64,000 nt of DNA from Lonicera japonica (GCA_021464415.1 CM038468.1:42657001-42721000); one strand, 5' to 3'; counted from the stretch's first letter, positions 46,250 through 58,654 are shown. A program made the numbers and translations. Notes: generated from the sequence alone by a model not told the origin.

Positions 46250-49011
46250 GTCTATTGTTGTTAAATCCTTTTTTGGCTTAATAAGTCTATTAACATAATT
46301 TTCCAACTAAAGGATTACTTCTTTCTTACAAAAAAGTTCCTACCAAGCAACAAGGGAAGGAAGCGGTGCATCCTCTTTCAACTTAACTCTTACAAAATAA
46401 TTCCCTCGAACATACGCTAAACATACTAGCTAGTGTCTACCATCATCCGGTGGAGGGCTTGAGTGTGAAAAAAATGTCACATTCAATTTCTTTGAAATTG
46501 ATACAACCACGCAATTGAATGCCGATGCTATAATATAACCCATTATGGGCATTTTCATCCAATTTTTCAGGAGACACAGACTCCTGTCAGTATCAATTAT
46601 TCATAACATATCTTAGTAGAACCAATTACCCCACGAACCATCGTATCGATCTTTGTACTTCAAAAGATCGGCTATCATAGTACTTCTAACCATTAACCAC
46701 CATTTTTCTTCAAGCAATCCTAAATTTGCCGCAACTCACTGAAACCCCAATTCCCGTCATTTTTGACATTTATTATTTCGGCTATGAACTCATGCATGTC
46801 TTTAGGGATGTAAGACGTAAACCCCGTCAATTCAACCACATCATTTTTTCTTGTATTTAAAACTTTTGATGACTTATCAGGAATGATTGCGGCTAATTCT
46901 CTCTCTTCAATAATTTTTGGAAATTCATATCTCGATGGATCCCGCTTGGTTGACATCTCATGTTTCATCTCCTTTCGAGATATTTTTTGCTTACTACTAT
47001 GCGATCTACCCTTGGGAACAACAGGAGTTGGCTCTTTAAGCGATATCGTTGTTAGAGTCGTAAGATCCTTTATTTTTCTTAAAAGAGCTTTCTTTTGGTC
47101 ATTTGTTAAATCCTCATAGAATTTCCTAATTGAAATAATTTCTACCGTACTATCAAAATCTTTGTAAGTTTCATTATTTGGCAAAACGGTGAGCTTTTTT
47201 CAATTTTGATCAACATCCTCCAAGGGTATACGACGATTTTCGTGATGATACTCTAACAATTTGTGTGCACACAATAACTCATAAACCATTCGAAAGACAT
47301 GATTACACTTCGATGGATCTAGGCCAACATTCTCGATGGACCTCTCACTCTCTGTCCTGATTAAATCTAAAGTTAAATGAGAAATTCTCCCAATGAGCTC
47401 TCGATATAGCATTCCATTGTGAAACAATTTTGTCAATCCAAGACTATTCTTAAAACTAGTTTTAATTTCGGTAAGCTGGTTGTTCAACATATTGTTCATT
47501 GCCCCAAATATTATGAAAAAAAACTACCTTGGCTTGAGTCAAGGTAAGTCTTCAACTTACCATGTAACCCTTCGGCTCTATTTATAGTGTTGTTGCCATG
47601 GTGCTTTTAGTCCATGCGAGTATAAAATGCTCTCTATGTTGGAACCACTTATTTTCTAAGTATTCAACGCACTTTGAAAAATAAGACCAATCCATTTTAA
47701 ATTCCTCCTATTCTTTGTAGAACTCTGCTTCTAATGCCGCTCGTGTAAGATTAGTCCATGATTAAATAAGCTTATCCCAAATAGAGTTATTTATAAAATT
47801 CAGTTTACAATGTTGTTGCATACATTTTGAAATATGGAATGTGCATAACATTCGGTGAGATTCTGAAAAAATAATACGGATGGCATTAATACAGGCATTG
47901 TCTATTCGTCACAAATGCATTTGGTATGTCATGCGGCGCATATAACATCTTTAATTTTGAAAGAGCCCATTGGTAATTATCCTCCACTTCCTTATGCATA
48001 AAACAATAAGCGATAGAAAATGTTTTCCCGACTGACGTAATTCCTACTATAGCAAACAATGGCATTTTATACCGGTTGGTCATGTTCGTGCAATTGACAA
48101 TCACAAGCGAATGAAAACACTTCGCCAATAAAATGCTCTTAGGATGCGCTTAAAAAATGTCTAAGATCTCATCTGTTGTTTCCTTACTCCTATGCCAATA
48201 AACGTAATGCTTTTTAATGAGAATTTTAAATGATTGTTGCATCGCACTTCTTACTTCCATGGCATTTGTTATTATATTAAACTTCACATTATAAATCGTC
48301 TTCATGATGGATGCATTCTTTTTGTAACGCCGCTTAATTGCATTAAAAATCTATTTTCATTTAACTCCGGCAAGGCTCATGTCCACAACAATCATCTTCT
48401 CATATTTTCTTAATCTTCTAGCATACGGATGACCCACCAAGGTTTTCGGTAACTCATGGTTATGAATATAACATTTCATTTATATCTTTCAGTTATCTCC
48501 ACCAATATTCACACCCCAAAGTTTAAATGGGCAATTGCACTTTCTTGAAGCATATTTTTTTTTTGTTGAGATTTTATTTCTTTGGACGGTGTATCCCGCC
48601 TCTTTCACAACCCAATAATAGCCTTGGTTGCCTCCTCGTACGATTTTTTTTTGTCAAATTTCAATGTAACGACAATAGTTCGGATGCCTCTTCCTTGACT
48701 TTAGCACCACAACTAAATTATATCAAGAAGTAAATACCTACAAAACATACATTATACACAATAAATTAACTCAATCAAAATCTCCAAATCGTATGATAGT
48801 ATATAACTTCGCTTGTACTTACTTTATCTATTATAAATACTGGAGTCACGTCAATTTTTATTTCTTTAACATTATTCGTTGTATGACTTGAATTGCTACC
48901 CACCATCGAGAGAGATTGTTCGCAAGTGGCTAGCGGTAGATCAAATAAACAATCATTATCATGTTTAAGCTCATAAGGTTGTTCACAACGGCCATTGGGG
49001 TCAAAAGGCAC
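46250..49011 (-). pseudogene. MULE transposase with C-terminal OTU-like protease region, decayed
   Basis: Minus-strand pieces in order: an acidic N-terminal part (49011-48775); LIKKHYVYWHRSK (about 48200); the transposase core VNCTNMTNRYKMPLFAIVGI and TSVGKTFSIAYCFMHKEVED, then WALSKLKMLY (48128-47886); NRAEGLHGKLKTYLDSSQG (about 47590-47530); a region ending RMVYELLCAHKLLEY with the CxxC/H-type SWIM-like zinc site (47499-47200); and a 154-codon frame (47184-46720) ending in NDGNWGF. The last is the start of an OTU-type cysteine protease domain as found fused in plant MULEs; its continuation can be followed in other frames down to about 46250 (GGWLEVL, then SFSWKIM-like). Several stops and frameshifts are present and the Cys of the OTU DGNC motif is Trp, so it is inactive. 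Confidence 0.82.
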
Positions 49012-49289
49012 ATCTATAATCTTATCCTCGGAACTTTGGCCATCACCATTATCAATATTATTTTTGATTGAATTCAGAGGCTCTAATTCAATTATATGCT
49101 CATTAAACGTGTGAACATATTTTGGATTTTGAGATATTCCTGCAATTGAAGTAAAATCAATTGCTTGAATAAATGAACAATCTCTTCATATTGTAGAATC
49201 AAGAGAACACACATCCTACACATAAAAAAATATAGTAAATTTCCACGAGACTAATATATAACTGATATGTATAAAATTATTTATTGGCA

Positions 49290-50221
49290 ATGTAGTTTTG
49301 CTCTTAAGAACCGAGTAATAGGATTATTTTTGGTTTCCGATTTTGATTGACCATGATCATTGTTCTTTTGATGCGCACAAATATTCACACTTGGTCTTTA
49401 AAAATTGAGTATATTATCTTAATTGGGTTCTCAGTGAACAAGTTAATACATAAATGTCAGTTCTTAAGGACTGAGGTACTTGGAGAAGAATATAACCCTT
49501 TTAGAATTTTTTTCACTACCTCGGCCCCTAGGAGCCGAGTAATGGGCATATATTCGACCATTAAGGATCGAGAAAAATGATAAATGTCGGTTCTATAGAA
49601 TCAAAATATCATTCTCCTTCACGTCTTCATATAACACATTCGGTCACCGAAAATTGAACAAGTGCTCCAATTTCGGTTGCTCGTAACCGAAATAACCTGT
49701 TTTGATTCTCTAATTCGTTTTGTTGGTACAATTTTTTATTTTGATATTAACTAAACAAAATAAACATTAAATATAATAAAAACAAACATACCTCTCATTC
49801 ATTAAGCTTTTCTACCTTGTCAATCTCCATTTATCTTTTTTTTTACCATTATCTACAATTTAGGTTTTTTTGTGTTGTATCAATGGAGTTTTTGTGGGTT
49901 TTATTGGTTTTTGGTGGAATTTTGGTAACTAATATTGTTTTAACCAAATATGAAAATAAAAATTGGTTGAAAATGATCAAAAATTTTGGAGAAAAGTGCA
50001 TTCAATGTGGTGGGGTAAGTTTCTTGAAATAGATTGAATGAAATGAATTGGGTTAATTATGCAAGAGGGGGGGTGGAAATGAGTTAATGGTTAATTATTA
50101 ACCATTAGGTAAAAGCTAATGTGACTAATACTAGAGAAAGTAGGGTGAAAATAGAAATAAGTGTACTTTTTTTGAGTGGGAGTGGAAGCAAGCAATTGTG
50201 GGGGTGGTAATAGTACCACCT
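49290..50221. mobile_element. right terminal inverted repeat region of the MULE
   Basis: Upstream of the transposase relic, this region carries scattered CCGAG/CTCGG words (aaccgagtaa, cctcggcccc, gagccgag, ggatcgag) and ends with ggggtggtaatagtaccacc. Read inward from 50221 it follows the same order as the left end of the element at 9376: GGTGGT, an ACCCCCAC-type run, ACTCCCAC, an A-run, and later TTAATTAACC-like words. No matching left terminus is visible near the PMD gene, so the element is incomplete or rearranged. Confidence 0.65.
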
Positions 50222-51133
50222 TTTATAATTATTTTTTTTAAATAATTCCACTAAAGGATTTTACCAATTTTTTTGCTAAGAAATCATATTGAATTATACA
50301 AATAGGAGTAACCATCTCAATCAAACGATCCCTTAAAGGACTTTTAAAACTATCCTAATGGGATTTGAGTTTGTTTCATAATGGCTAAAGATTTTGTTCG
50401 CTTTCGCTTTTGCTTTTGTTTCACTATAACTTTATCACCATCTTATTGTTTTTGAGCATTTTTTTACATGCTTAATTTTTGCCCTGAATTCACCATACTT
50501 GTATCATTATCCCTTAAAAAATTAATCAATTGCTTCGTCAAATTGTTATTGACCAATTCAATGTTCACTATTGTGAAGAATGAACGGTTATACTAAATAA
50601 CTCAAATTGATAATATTTACAGTGGAAAATAAGTGCACTTTTCGAAGTGGGGGATACTATTTTGGAAACAATTATGTTTATTGTCAGGGTAATTTATAAT
50701 TTGAGTAGTATACACTAAAATTTCTTAAAACAATATTATACTCTAGTAAAGACTAAAGAGATAACTACTTTGGCATATGGGTGTACTTCTAATTACTTAA
50801 ATTTATATTGGCTTAGTATCTATTATTTTTATTCTAAAAAAAGACAATATTTTTTTTATAAGGGCCACCTCCATTTAACAGGTAGTGTTATACATATAAA
50901 AATATACACGTGTTACTCCAAAAACCATGTCTTCAGCAACCTGCGTTGATTATGTAAGTATAATTCGACAAGTCATAGTTGAGTGGGTTGGTGATTGTTG
51001 ATATCTTTTTCTCTGCAATATGTGTGTCAAGATGGTATATAGTAATAAACAAAATTAGCAACATATCACCAAGAAAACACAAAACAATCAGCACCCTTTC
51101 TTAATCGAATACTAGATGTACTAATTGAATTAA
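50222..51133. other. AT-rich intergenic stretch
   Basis: No coding or mobile-element signature recognised. Confidence 0.4.
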
Positions 51134-51350
51134 CTAGAAATTAGGTAGAAGGTCTTATTACACATTGATTTTTACCAAAAATCCAATGAATAATATTTTT
51201 TTGAATGAAGGGTCTACTTTTAATTGGTAATAGTGTAAGAGGCATATTTTGTTTTATATTTTAAATGAAGGTATTTGAATAAATTTAAATATCATTTAAT
51301 TAATAAAAACATGTTATATATTACCTAAATTACTCCCTCTTTATGAAATT

Positions 51351-51590
51351 TGCACAAAAAATATGGACTGCAAAGTTCATATTGCAATAAAATATAAACT
51401 GCAAAGTTCATATTGTAGTGAAACACGGACTGCAATATGAACTTTGCACTAGAAATATAGACTGTAAAGTTCACATTGCAGTAAAATATGGACTGCAATA
51501 TGAAGTTTGCACCAAAAATATGGACTGCAAAGTTCATATTACAATAAAATATGGACCGTAAAGTTCATATTGTAGTCCATATTGGTATTT
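51351..51590. repeat. 31-bp repeat block, left arm of the fold-back element
   Basis: About eight monomers, in mixed orientation, of a unit containing gcaatatgaactttgcagtc or its inverse. The monomer is itself partly palindromic (gactgcaa/ttgcagtc). Open frames crossing it have odd repeated peptides and are not genes. Confidence 0.85.
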
Positions 51591-52002
51591 TTTTAGTTTA
51601 TTTTAAAGGTTGGGATGTCATTTTACAATGAAAAAAAAAATACATGTCATATTTCAATAAAATAAAAAATAGGCCCTTTATTTACAAAAAAATTATTCCT
51701 TGGCTTTAGTGTAAATTTTTTTCTCTAGTAAGACCTTTTTTTTAATTATCCCTTGAATTAAAAAAATAAAAAATATCCTATTTATATTTGATTGTTAAAT
51801 TTTGTCTTGGCGTAAGATAAACAAGATACAAACTCATTATATAAAATAAAAAAAAAGACTGTAGCAATAATTTATATAACAATATATATTATCTATATAA
51901 GACTCTTTTAGCTGAAATATTAGGTTTCTTATATTTATTCTTAGAATAAGTGCATTAATTATATTTAAAAACTATATATGTGTGGTATTATTAATGATTC
52001 AA

Positions 52003-52106
<104 letters not shown>

Positions 52107-52518
52107 GTACCTCATGTTAAAAATAAAAAATAGTATATTAATTTTACAACGAAGTATTCAGATTTAAAAATTATAATAATAGAGTGGTACGTACTTTTTA
52201 CCATAAATTATATTAGGTATTTAAGCTAATTTAAATGCTTTAATTATACTTATATGATGTTAAAAAAATTAACTATTCAATTTAAAAATATTTTTAGAAA
52301 TAAAACTATATATATATTGATTTTAGAAATAATATAAGGGGCAATTAAAAAAAAGGGCTTATTAGAGAAAGATTTTCACACTAAGGCCAAGGAATAATTT
52401 TTTTTTAAATAAAGGGCCTATTTTTTATTTTATTGATAATATGACATGTGTCTTTTTTTTTATTATAAAATGACATCCCAACCCTTAAAATAAACTAAAA
52501 AAATATCAATATGCATTA

Positions 52519-52842
52519 AAATATGGACTGCAATATGAACTTTGCAGTCTATATTTCACTGCAATATGAACTTTGCAGTCCATATTTCACTGCAATGTGA
52601 ACTTTGCAGTCTATATTTCACTGCAATATGAACTTTGCAGTCCATATTTCACTGCAATGTGAACTTTGCAGTCGATATTTTTAGTGCAAAGTTCATATTG
52701 CAGTCCATATTTTACTGCAATGTGAACTTTGCAGTCCATATTTTTAGTGCAAAGTTCATATTGCAGTACATATTTCACTGCAATATGAACTTTGCAGTTC
52801 ATATTTTATTGCAATATGAACTTTGCAGTCCATATTTTTTGC
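52519..52842. repeat. 31-bp repeat block, right arm of the fold-back element
   Basis: About ten monomers of cactgcaatatgaactttgc plus agtccatattt. Most are in one orientation, with two monomers flipped after ttttagtgcaaag, so small hairpins exist inside the arm as well as between arms. Confidence 0.88.
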
Positions 52843-53486
52843 GAAAATTTCATTAAAAGGGGTAATTTAGGTAATACATAACATGTTTTTATTAATTAAA
52901 TGATATTTAAATTTATTCAAATCCATTCATTTAAAATATAAAACAAAATAGGCATCTTACACTAATTACCAATTAAAAATAGGCCCTTCATTCAAATTAC
53001 CAATTAAAAATAGGCCCTTCATTCAAAAAAATATTATTCATTGGATTTTTGGTAAAAATCAATGTATAATAAGCCCTTCTACCTAATTTCTAGATAATAT
53101 AATAAATTATACTCTATCATTATTTACCATAAATAAATTAAAATAACAAAATATTTATTATTTATTTTTTTGATGTCACGAAATATTTGGACCAAGCTAA
53201 TTTTTACTTATGGTAAAATGCGACAGTTACTAAAGAGTTTTACAGCTGCGGGACCCGGAAAACTACCCAACGTAGTCTATCCGTGAGGGTTTCCCTCACC
53301 TTTTTTTTCCCTAACAAACCCAAGGCAAACAGAGACTTTAAATAGGCGCGGCTTTCGTTTTTGCCCTAACTTTCGTGCGCATCGATTTCAAATTCAATCT
53401 TATTTTTAACAATTCGTTGCACTTAAAATCTTAAACCTAAAGCTTGAATTCAAATTATAGTTACTCGCTCGGAATTTGGCGCGAAC

Positions 53487-54459
53487 ATGGAACCCCAAGG
53501 TAAACCCTAATTTCTCCATTTTCATTGAATCCAAACTTGTGCTCTTCTGGCATTCAAATTCTCTTAATCCTGTTTTATTCGGTTTCGTTAATTTCAGGGC
53601 AAAAACCTTCAAATAACCCTAAGGTCATGCTTACATCTCTCATGAGTAAGAAACAGAAGCTTCAGGAGGAGCTTCGTACAATTGAAAAACAGGTATTACA
53701 TAATTAATTTAATGTTTGTGTGTATATAAATGGGTATGTTAATTGAATTGTTGCAATGGCAGCTGTTAGTTAGTTGCAGTTATTATTTCAGTTTGTTTTT
53801 GTTAGCCTGTGTATAATTGAGCCTAAATGACCTCGAACCCGGGTTCATAAACGATCATTTTCAAGCTAAAATGGGTCTACACGGGGAATTAATTATGTTA
53901 ATGAGTCAGTCAAGCCTGTTTGCGAACTTAGCAAACTATGTTCACGAGCCTACTCGAATCAAGTTGATTGTGTTCGACTATGAGCTCCCCATGTTGAGTC
54001 CCGGCAGCTGCAAAAAACTCTAGCGGCCAGCAGCTTGCCACTGTTTCGTGATTGGGGAATAGTCGGGGTGTATGAAGCTGGTCCAGACACCCTGTTGCTA
54101 AGACCAGAAAAATAATTGCTGAATACTTAATGTTGAACTCTGATTGCTTGATACTGAATGAAAGCTCTAAATATTCTCTTGAGTAGGGGCATTATTTGAA
54201 CAAAGTTATATTAAAGTTAAATGAAGCATTCAACATAGGATTTGCCTCTTAACGGTCGATGCTAAATTGTAAACTAATTCAGCATTAAGTGGTAAAAGCA
54301 AACACCACCTACGCTGAAGTTGTGAGCTGAGGGTGTTAATATAAATTATTTGTTGTAGGTTTATGAGTTAGAGACAAGCTACCTACAAGAATCAAGCAAT
54401 TTTGGGAATGTGTGGAAAGGTTTTGAAGGTTTTCTTTCTTCATCGAAAAACACCACAAA
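53487..54459 (+). CDS. EAF6: EAF6 subunit of NuA4 histone acetyltransferase, first three exons only
   Basis: Exons 53487-53499, 53598-53692 and 54359-54459 join in frame through GT-AG introns (98 and 666 bp). They give MEPQGQKPSNNPKVMLTSLM, then SKKQKLQEELRTIEKQ, VYELETSYLQESSNFGNVW, KGFEGFLSSSKNTT and two bases of the next codon. This is the NuA4/EAF6 domain: a coiled-coil-forming N-terminal helix followed by the NVxKGFEGFL motif. EAF6 is a small nuclear subunit of NuA4-type acetyltransferase complexes that acetylate histones H4 and H2A. The 13-bp first exon and the splice position after NTTK/N agree with plant EAF6 genes as I recall them. The next exon (expected to code NLKRSRKF-like sequence) is not seen in the remaining 9.5 kb, so the gene either continues past the window through a very long intron or has lost its 3' part. 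Telo-box-like AAACCCTA lies in intron 1. Confidence 0.83.
53815..54005. repeat. GAGCTC-rich dispersed repeat, copy 1 (EAF6 intron 2)
   Basis: Shares with the copy at 54725-55075 the ordered words gagcct, aacgag-like, caagct(a)aaa, gagtcag/gagtcaa, gttcgcgaact/gttcatgaact, caaactatgttca, gagcctactcga/gagcctgcttga and gagct. Origin unknown; AGCT-rich words are typical of a dispersed plant repeat group. Confidence 0.5.
54100..54310. mobile_element. possible MITE relic in EAF6 intron 2
   Basis: Words such as gctgaatacttaatgttgaa, aagcattcaaca and attcagcattaag match the interior style of the MITE at 34069-34390. The ends are degraded (gcaaacaccacc on the right), so this is a tentative relative. 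Confidence 0.35.
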
Positions 54460-54724
54460 GTAGGTCTCTCTAGACATAGTTTATTATGTTTTCTAGTTTA
54501 TTATTTTGTACATTTACTTCCTCTATTTTTATTGTATTAGAAGATAAATAGAATCGTGCTCAATCTCATGCTTATTCAAAAGTAGTAAAGTTATGTTATT
54601 GTTTGTGCAATCATTTATGTTTCTTGTCCTATTACTTGATTTATCAGAAGTGATAGTGAAGGCTTTAAATCATACTTTATCAAAACAATTTGCAGTTTGG
54701 GAATGGGAAAATATTGGGAAAGGG

Positions 54725-55075
54725 TGCAAACGAGCCAAGCGGAACTCAGCTTTTTGGTTGTTCAGGGTCGAGCTCAATTAAATTTTAACTTACCAATATT
54801 GAGCCAAGCTAAGACAAGCTCAATAAATTCATGTTCGAGCTTGACTAGATAGAAGATTATGTTACTCTAGCTCAGCTCAAGTATACAGTCGAGCTTCAAC
54901 AATCTCAAGCTAAAACGAGCCTACTGAAGCTCGAATTAGGTATATAAACGAGTCAATTGAGCCTTAGTGAGTTGAGCTTGTTCATGAACTTGGTCAAACT
55001 ATGTTCATGAGCCTGCTTGAGTTAAGTTGAGTGTATTTGAGCTCAGCTCATTTAATGAATGGGCCTTTGTTTGAG
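54725..55075. repeat. GAGCTC-rich dispersed repeat, copy 2
   Basis: Longer copy of the repeat at 53815, with many gagctcaa/gagcttga words in both orientations. No coding content. Confidence 0.5.
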
Positions 55076-55573
55076 AAGTTAAGTTGAAAGAGGCAAAATT
55101 GAGGTTAGATTCAACAAAATCTACAGCAATGTTCCAAGCTACCCCTGATAAATTGTTTTAGGACATACTTTCTTTGTGCCATTATCTTATAATTAGTTAA
55201 TTATACTCCAATTTTTATGTTTTCTTGGTTAAATATGAAAATATTACTAAAACAATATGTTACAGTAAAGCCCAAACAAAGCCTGCAAGCGACAAACAAT
55301 CAAAATTAGGCCAAAATCAGGCCAAAAAAAGATGCAACATCAAAACCAAATCGAAAGAATAATAAGACAAAAGCAGAAACCTAAGTGCTAGAACGTACTG
55401 CCACCGCCACACTTGAATTGGATCTGAATCAAAGATAATAAAATACAATCGGTCCCGAACATATCAGCTGGCCTCATCAATCCAATCCGATCAAACAAAA
55501 CTCCTAAGATGATCATCTTGCTATTGAACAGAATTCTGAACCATTCTCAAACTCGGGAATTCTAAGTCCTTTA
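55076..55573. other. presumed EAF6 intron 3 or downstream DNA
   Basis: Moderately AT-rich sequence with no recognised exon. The A-rich stretch 55265-55380 was read in all frames for an EAF6 continuation without success. Confidence 0.45.
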
Positions 55574-55578
55574 GGTCA

Positions 55579-55889
55579 TGTTGAAGAGTATGATATACAT
55601 TGTTGGCCCACTACTTAACAGCTTAAGCTTTTGGGTGAGATAGTCACTAACATGGTATCAGAGCTCAGGTTCTGCAAGGTCTCGGGGTTCAAATCATCCC
55701 GCTTGCATTTGTTTCCCCCTTTGTGTTTGTGCACAAAGTGCCCTTTGGTTTGGCTGATTTGGCCTTTGGTTTTGTTTGTCTATCCACGTGCGAGTGGCTC
55801 GCACGTGAGGGGGAGTGTTGACGAGTATGATATACATTGTTGGCCCACTACTTAATAGCTTAAGCTTTTGGGTGAGATGGTCACTAACA
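55579..55889 (+). mobile_element. TRIM retrotransposon (311 bp) with 74-bp LTRs and perfect GGTCA target duplication
   Basis: Two direct 74-bp repeats (55579-55652 and 55816-55889) start TGTTGA and end CTAACA and differ at only a few bases. Right after the first comes TGGTATCAGAGCTC, the primer-binding site complementary to initiator Met-tRNA. Right before the second is the purine tract gtgagggggag. GGTCA flanks the whole unit at 55574-55578 and 55890-55894. The 163-bp interior has no coding capacity, which defines a terminal-repeat retrotransposon in miniature, mobilised by enzymes of another element. Confidence 0.93.
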
Positions 55890-56268
55890 GGTCACAAATT
55901 CCCGTCCAGTTCTATGTTGAAGAGATCAAGCCTCAGTGTAAGAGTATGTGGATGTACGTCCAAAATTGTTTAAGATAAATTCGAGTGTGATTTAAATAAG
56001 TTATTTCAAAATTAGACTCTACTTTAAACATTTGTGGATGCTTGTGCTACCTTATTGACGAAGAAGGTAGAGGAAAACTCATTGCTTCCTGACCTCGTAA
56101 TGATGATGTGATATGCAACATGACGACAATGAAAAAGGAGAAACTAATATCTTGAGGGTCCACTAGGTTTCAGTAACAACCGATGTTAGTACTGAAGATT
56201 GAATAAGATTCGCCGTGTTCAGAATAATTATGAAATGAGAATCCGGTGATCACATGAGATTTATTTAA

Positions 56269-57531
56269 GGGTCATTTGCGTTTTGGCACTCAAAGTTTAT
56301 ATCAGAACTGACTTTGGCACCCACTGTTTTTGTTAATTATGTTTTGACAACCATTTCAACAATTCCATCAATTTGCTCCGTTTGACCGTTTAGTCAATTG
56401 AAATTAATTACCCAAAATGCCTCTGCCTAAAAACCTGTGAGCTTACTCTTTTTATTTATCCCTCTCACCCTCTCTCTCTATATGTATACACACATACGTA
56501 TCTTTCAGATTTTCTTTATCTTTTACATGCCCACATTCACACCTCACATATATAATACGTATATACATACACACTTCTCATATTCTTATTCAAAACTATA
56601 ATCATTCAAGGTCAGACCACCCTTCATCATCACCATTCACCAAATCTGTTATTTTCTTCCATGTCCTCACATTTCCTCTAATGTCACCTCCATTACTTAA
56701 ATGAATCTAATAAGGCGAGGTCCATCATATCTATTTATGTATATTATGGAGAGAGAAAGTGAGTATTGTATAATGGAAGGTATGGCCAAAAGGAGGTCAA
56801 AGGCGGAGGGGGTATTTGGTTGAAGACGCCGATGATGAAAGTAATTGATCAGTGGGCAATATGATGATAATTTATGTCTTAAGTACACCAAAGCATTTAT
56901 TTTTTTGGGTCTGGATATATATAAATCAAGTGATACATAAAGCACAAAGGATTTTTCAATAGATGAAAATGGTGGCTGGAGTTCTCACCTGAGCGGCAAC
57001 CAGAGGTGAGACGTGGGCGATAAGGATGGTTTAGTGAATGGTAGAAGATGGAGTGTATGGATTCATTACATGTATGCATATATGTGTGTGAGAGAGATTT
57101 TTTTATTGTATATATCAAGTGCGAGTGTTGCCGGAGATGGGGTCTACAAAAAAAAATATTGCCAAGGATCGTACTTTTGCCGCAGTTGATGGTGATGATC
57201 GGTGGTTCTAGATAATGGTGATTTTGAAGAAGAATGAAGTAATGATGTATACATACAGATATCATTTGTATAGATGTAAGGGTGTGTTTATTTGATTACG
57301 TTAGAGGCTTACAATATTTTGCGAAGAGAAAGAAAGATGAAGTAAGTTATTGAAGAAGGTGAAGATATTTTCGGAAGTTCAATTATTTTTAGGTTTGGCC
57401 AAACGGTCTAACAGAGTAAATTGACAGTATCATTAAAATTGGGTGTCAAACCCCAATTAACAAAACTAGTGGGTGCCAAAGTCAGTTTTGCTATAAATTT
57501 TGGGTGTTAAAAGTTAAAACCCAAATGACCC
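56269..57531. mobile_element. non-autonomous MULE (1263 bp) with 9-bp target-site duplication
   Basis: The left end GGGTCATTTGCGTTTTGGCA is mirrored at the right end (aacccaaatgaccc). The inverted repeat extends about 150 bp and includes actgactttggcacccact on the left and its inverse on the right, and tttgaccgttt versus aaacggtctaac. TTTATTTAA (56260-56268) and TTTATTTAT (57532-57540) flank it, eight of nine identical. The interior has no transposase. Minus-strand frames of 82 and 122 codons inside are His/Ser-rich and not recognised; they could be captured sequence. Confidence 0.75.
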
Positions 57532-57540
57532 TTTATTTAT

Positions 57541-58654
57541 TTAATCAGTGGTGGAAGTATTGAGAATTTGTTATTTATAGCATGTGACATAAAGAAGAGG
57601 GAAAATCTGAAGTATATACGTGACTACCTACTATAAATATATGCATAATGGTAATTTCTTTTTCTAATACAACCAGTACATATGTTTGGATTACAGGGGT
57701 GGAATGAGATTTAATTGAAGGCATGATATTTAAGAGAAGGGATCGAATTGTGGCGGTGGGGGGGTTTAAGGTTCGCCCAATCATACTTTTGCCATTAAAG
57801 TTTCAGTATCACTTGTTTCATGATTTTGTGTTGGGGGAGCATATTACAAATCTTTAGCATGTGTAATTTCTGGTGGGTCAGCATTATTGTGCAATCAATT
57901 CTAAGGGGTAATCTATCGGTGTTTACCTACCCACTAATTTGTTTTACTACATGGCTGCAAGAAATCGACTTCATGGTTCCTTAATTTGGTGAATACAAAT
58001 TTGTGAGTCAACTCATGTCAATATTGATTAACTCCATAGTTCTCAGTCTAATTATCTAATTACTTGGATACGATCAATCATTCTATGGGTATGACCTTGT
58101 TTTAGTTCAGGTTGTCCTGTCCTTTTTCTAGGCCTAGCTCCACATTCATTTAGGCCTTTCTGTTGTCTTTGGCACCTTCAACTTAGATCAAACCATTTCC
58201 CGTGTACCAGCATTAATAGGCATATGCTGAACATGACTCATCATATCAGATACAACTTCTTCTCATTTTATCTTCGATTGGGTGCTACTGCTAACTCCCC
58301 TCAAATGGGTTTTTCTCTGACTCTAGCTGTCTCGTACCCACTCACTATCTTGACATCCTTCTTTCTGTTCTACTCAATTTACAAATACTTGGTCTCTTAC
58401 GTATCTAACATTTTGTATTATAAAGTTTATCTATGCTTCTGCTGTTGTACAAGCCTTTTCCATGTAATTTGTAAGGGCCCTATGGTCACACAAAAGTTCA
58501 GCAGCATTCTCCATCTCACTCGTCTTACTGTAATTATGATGGGGAGCATTGTGGAATGGAAATTGTGTCCCACAGAGGGCTGGAACAACCATCCATGTCA
58601 TTTTGGCAGGACTAACCAGACAACATAAATCACGACTTTAGTGAATTGAAGATA
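57541..58654. other. DNA between transposons, no gene recognised
   Basis: A 134-codon plus frame (58224-58628) has hydrophobic, Cys-rich stretches but no family signature. Part of it may be internal sequence of a retroelement, since a Copia LTR fragment follows. Not called as a gene. Confidence 0.35.

Noticed and set aside
58224..58628. 134-codon hydrophobic frame as a membrane-protein gene
   Set aside because: No family motif, lies in a transposon nest, and the composition is compatible with chance.
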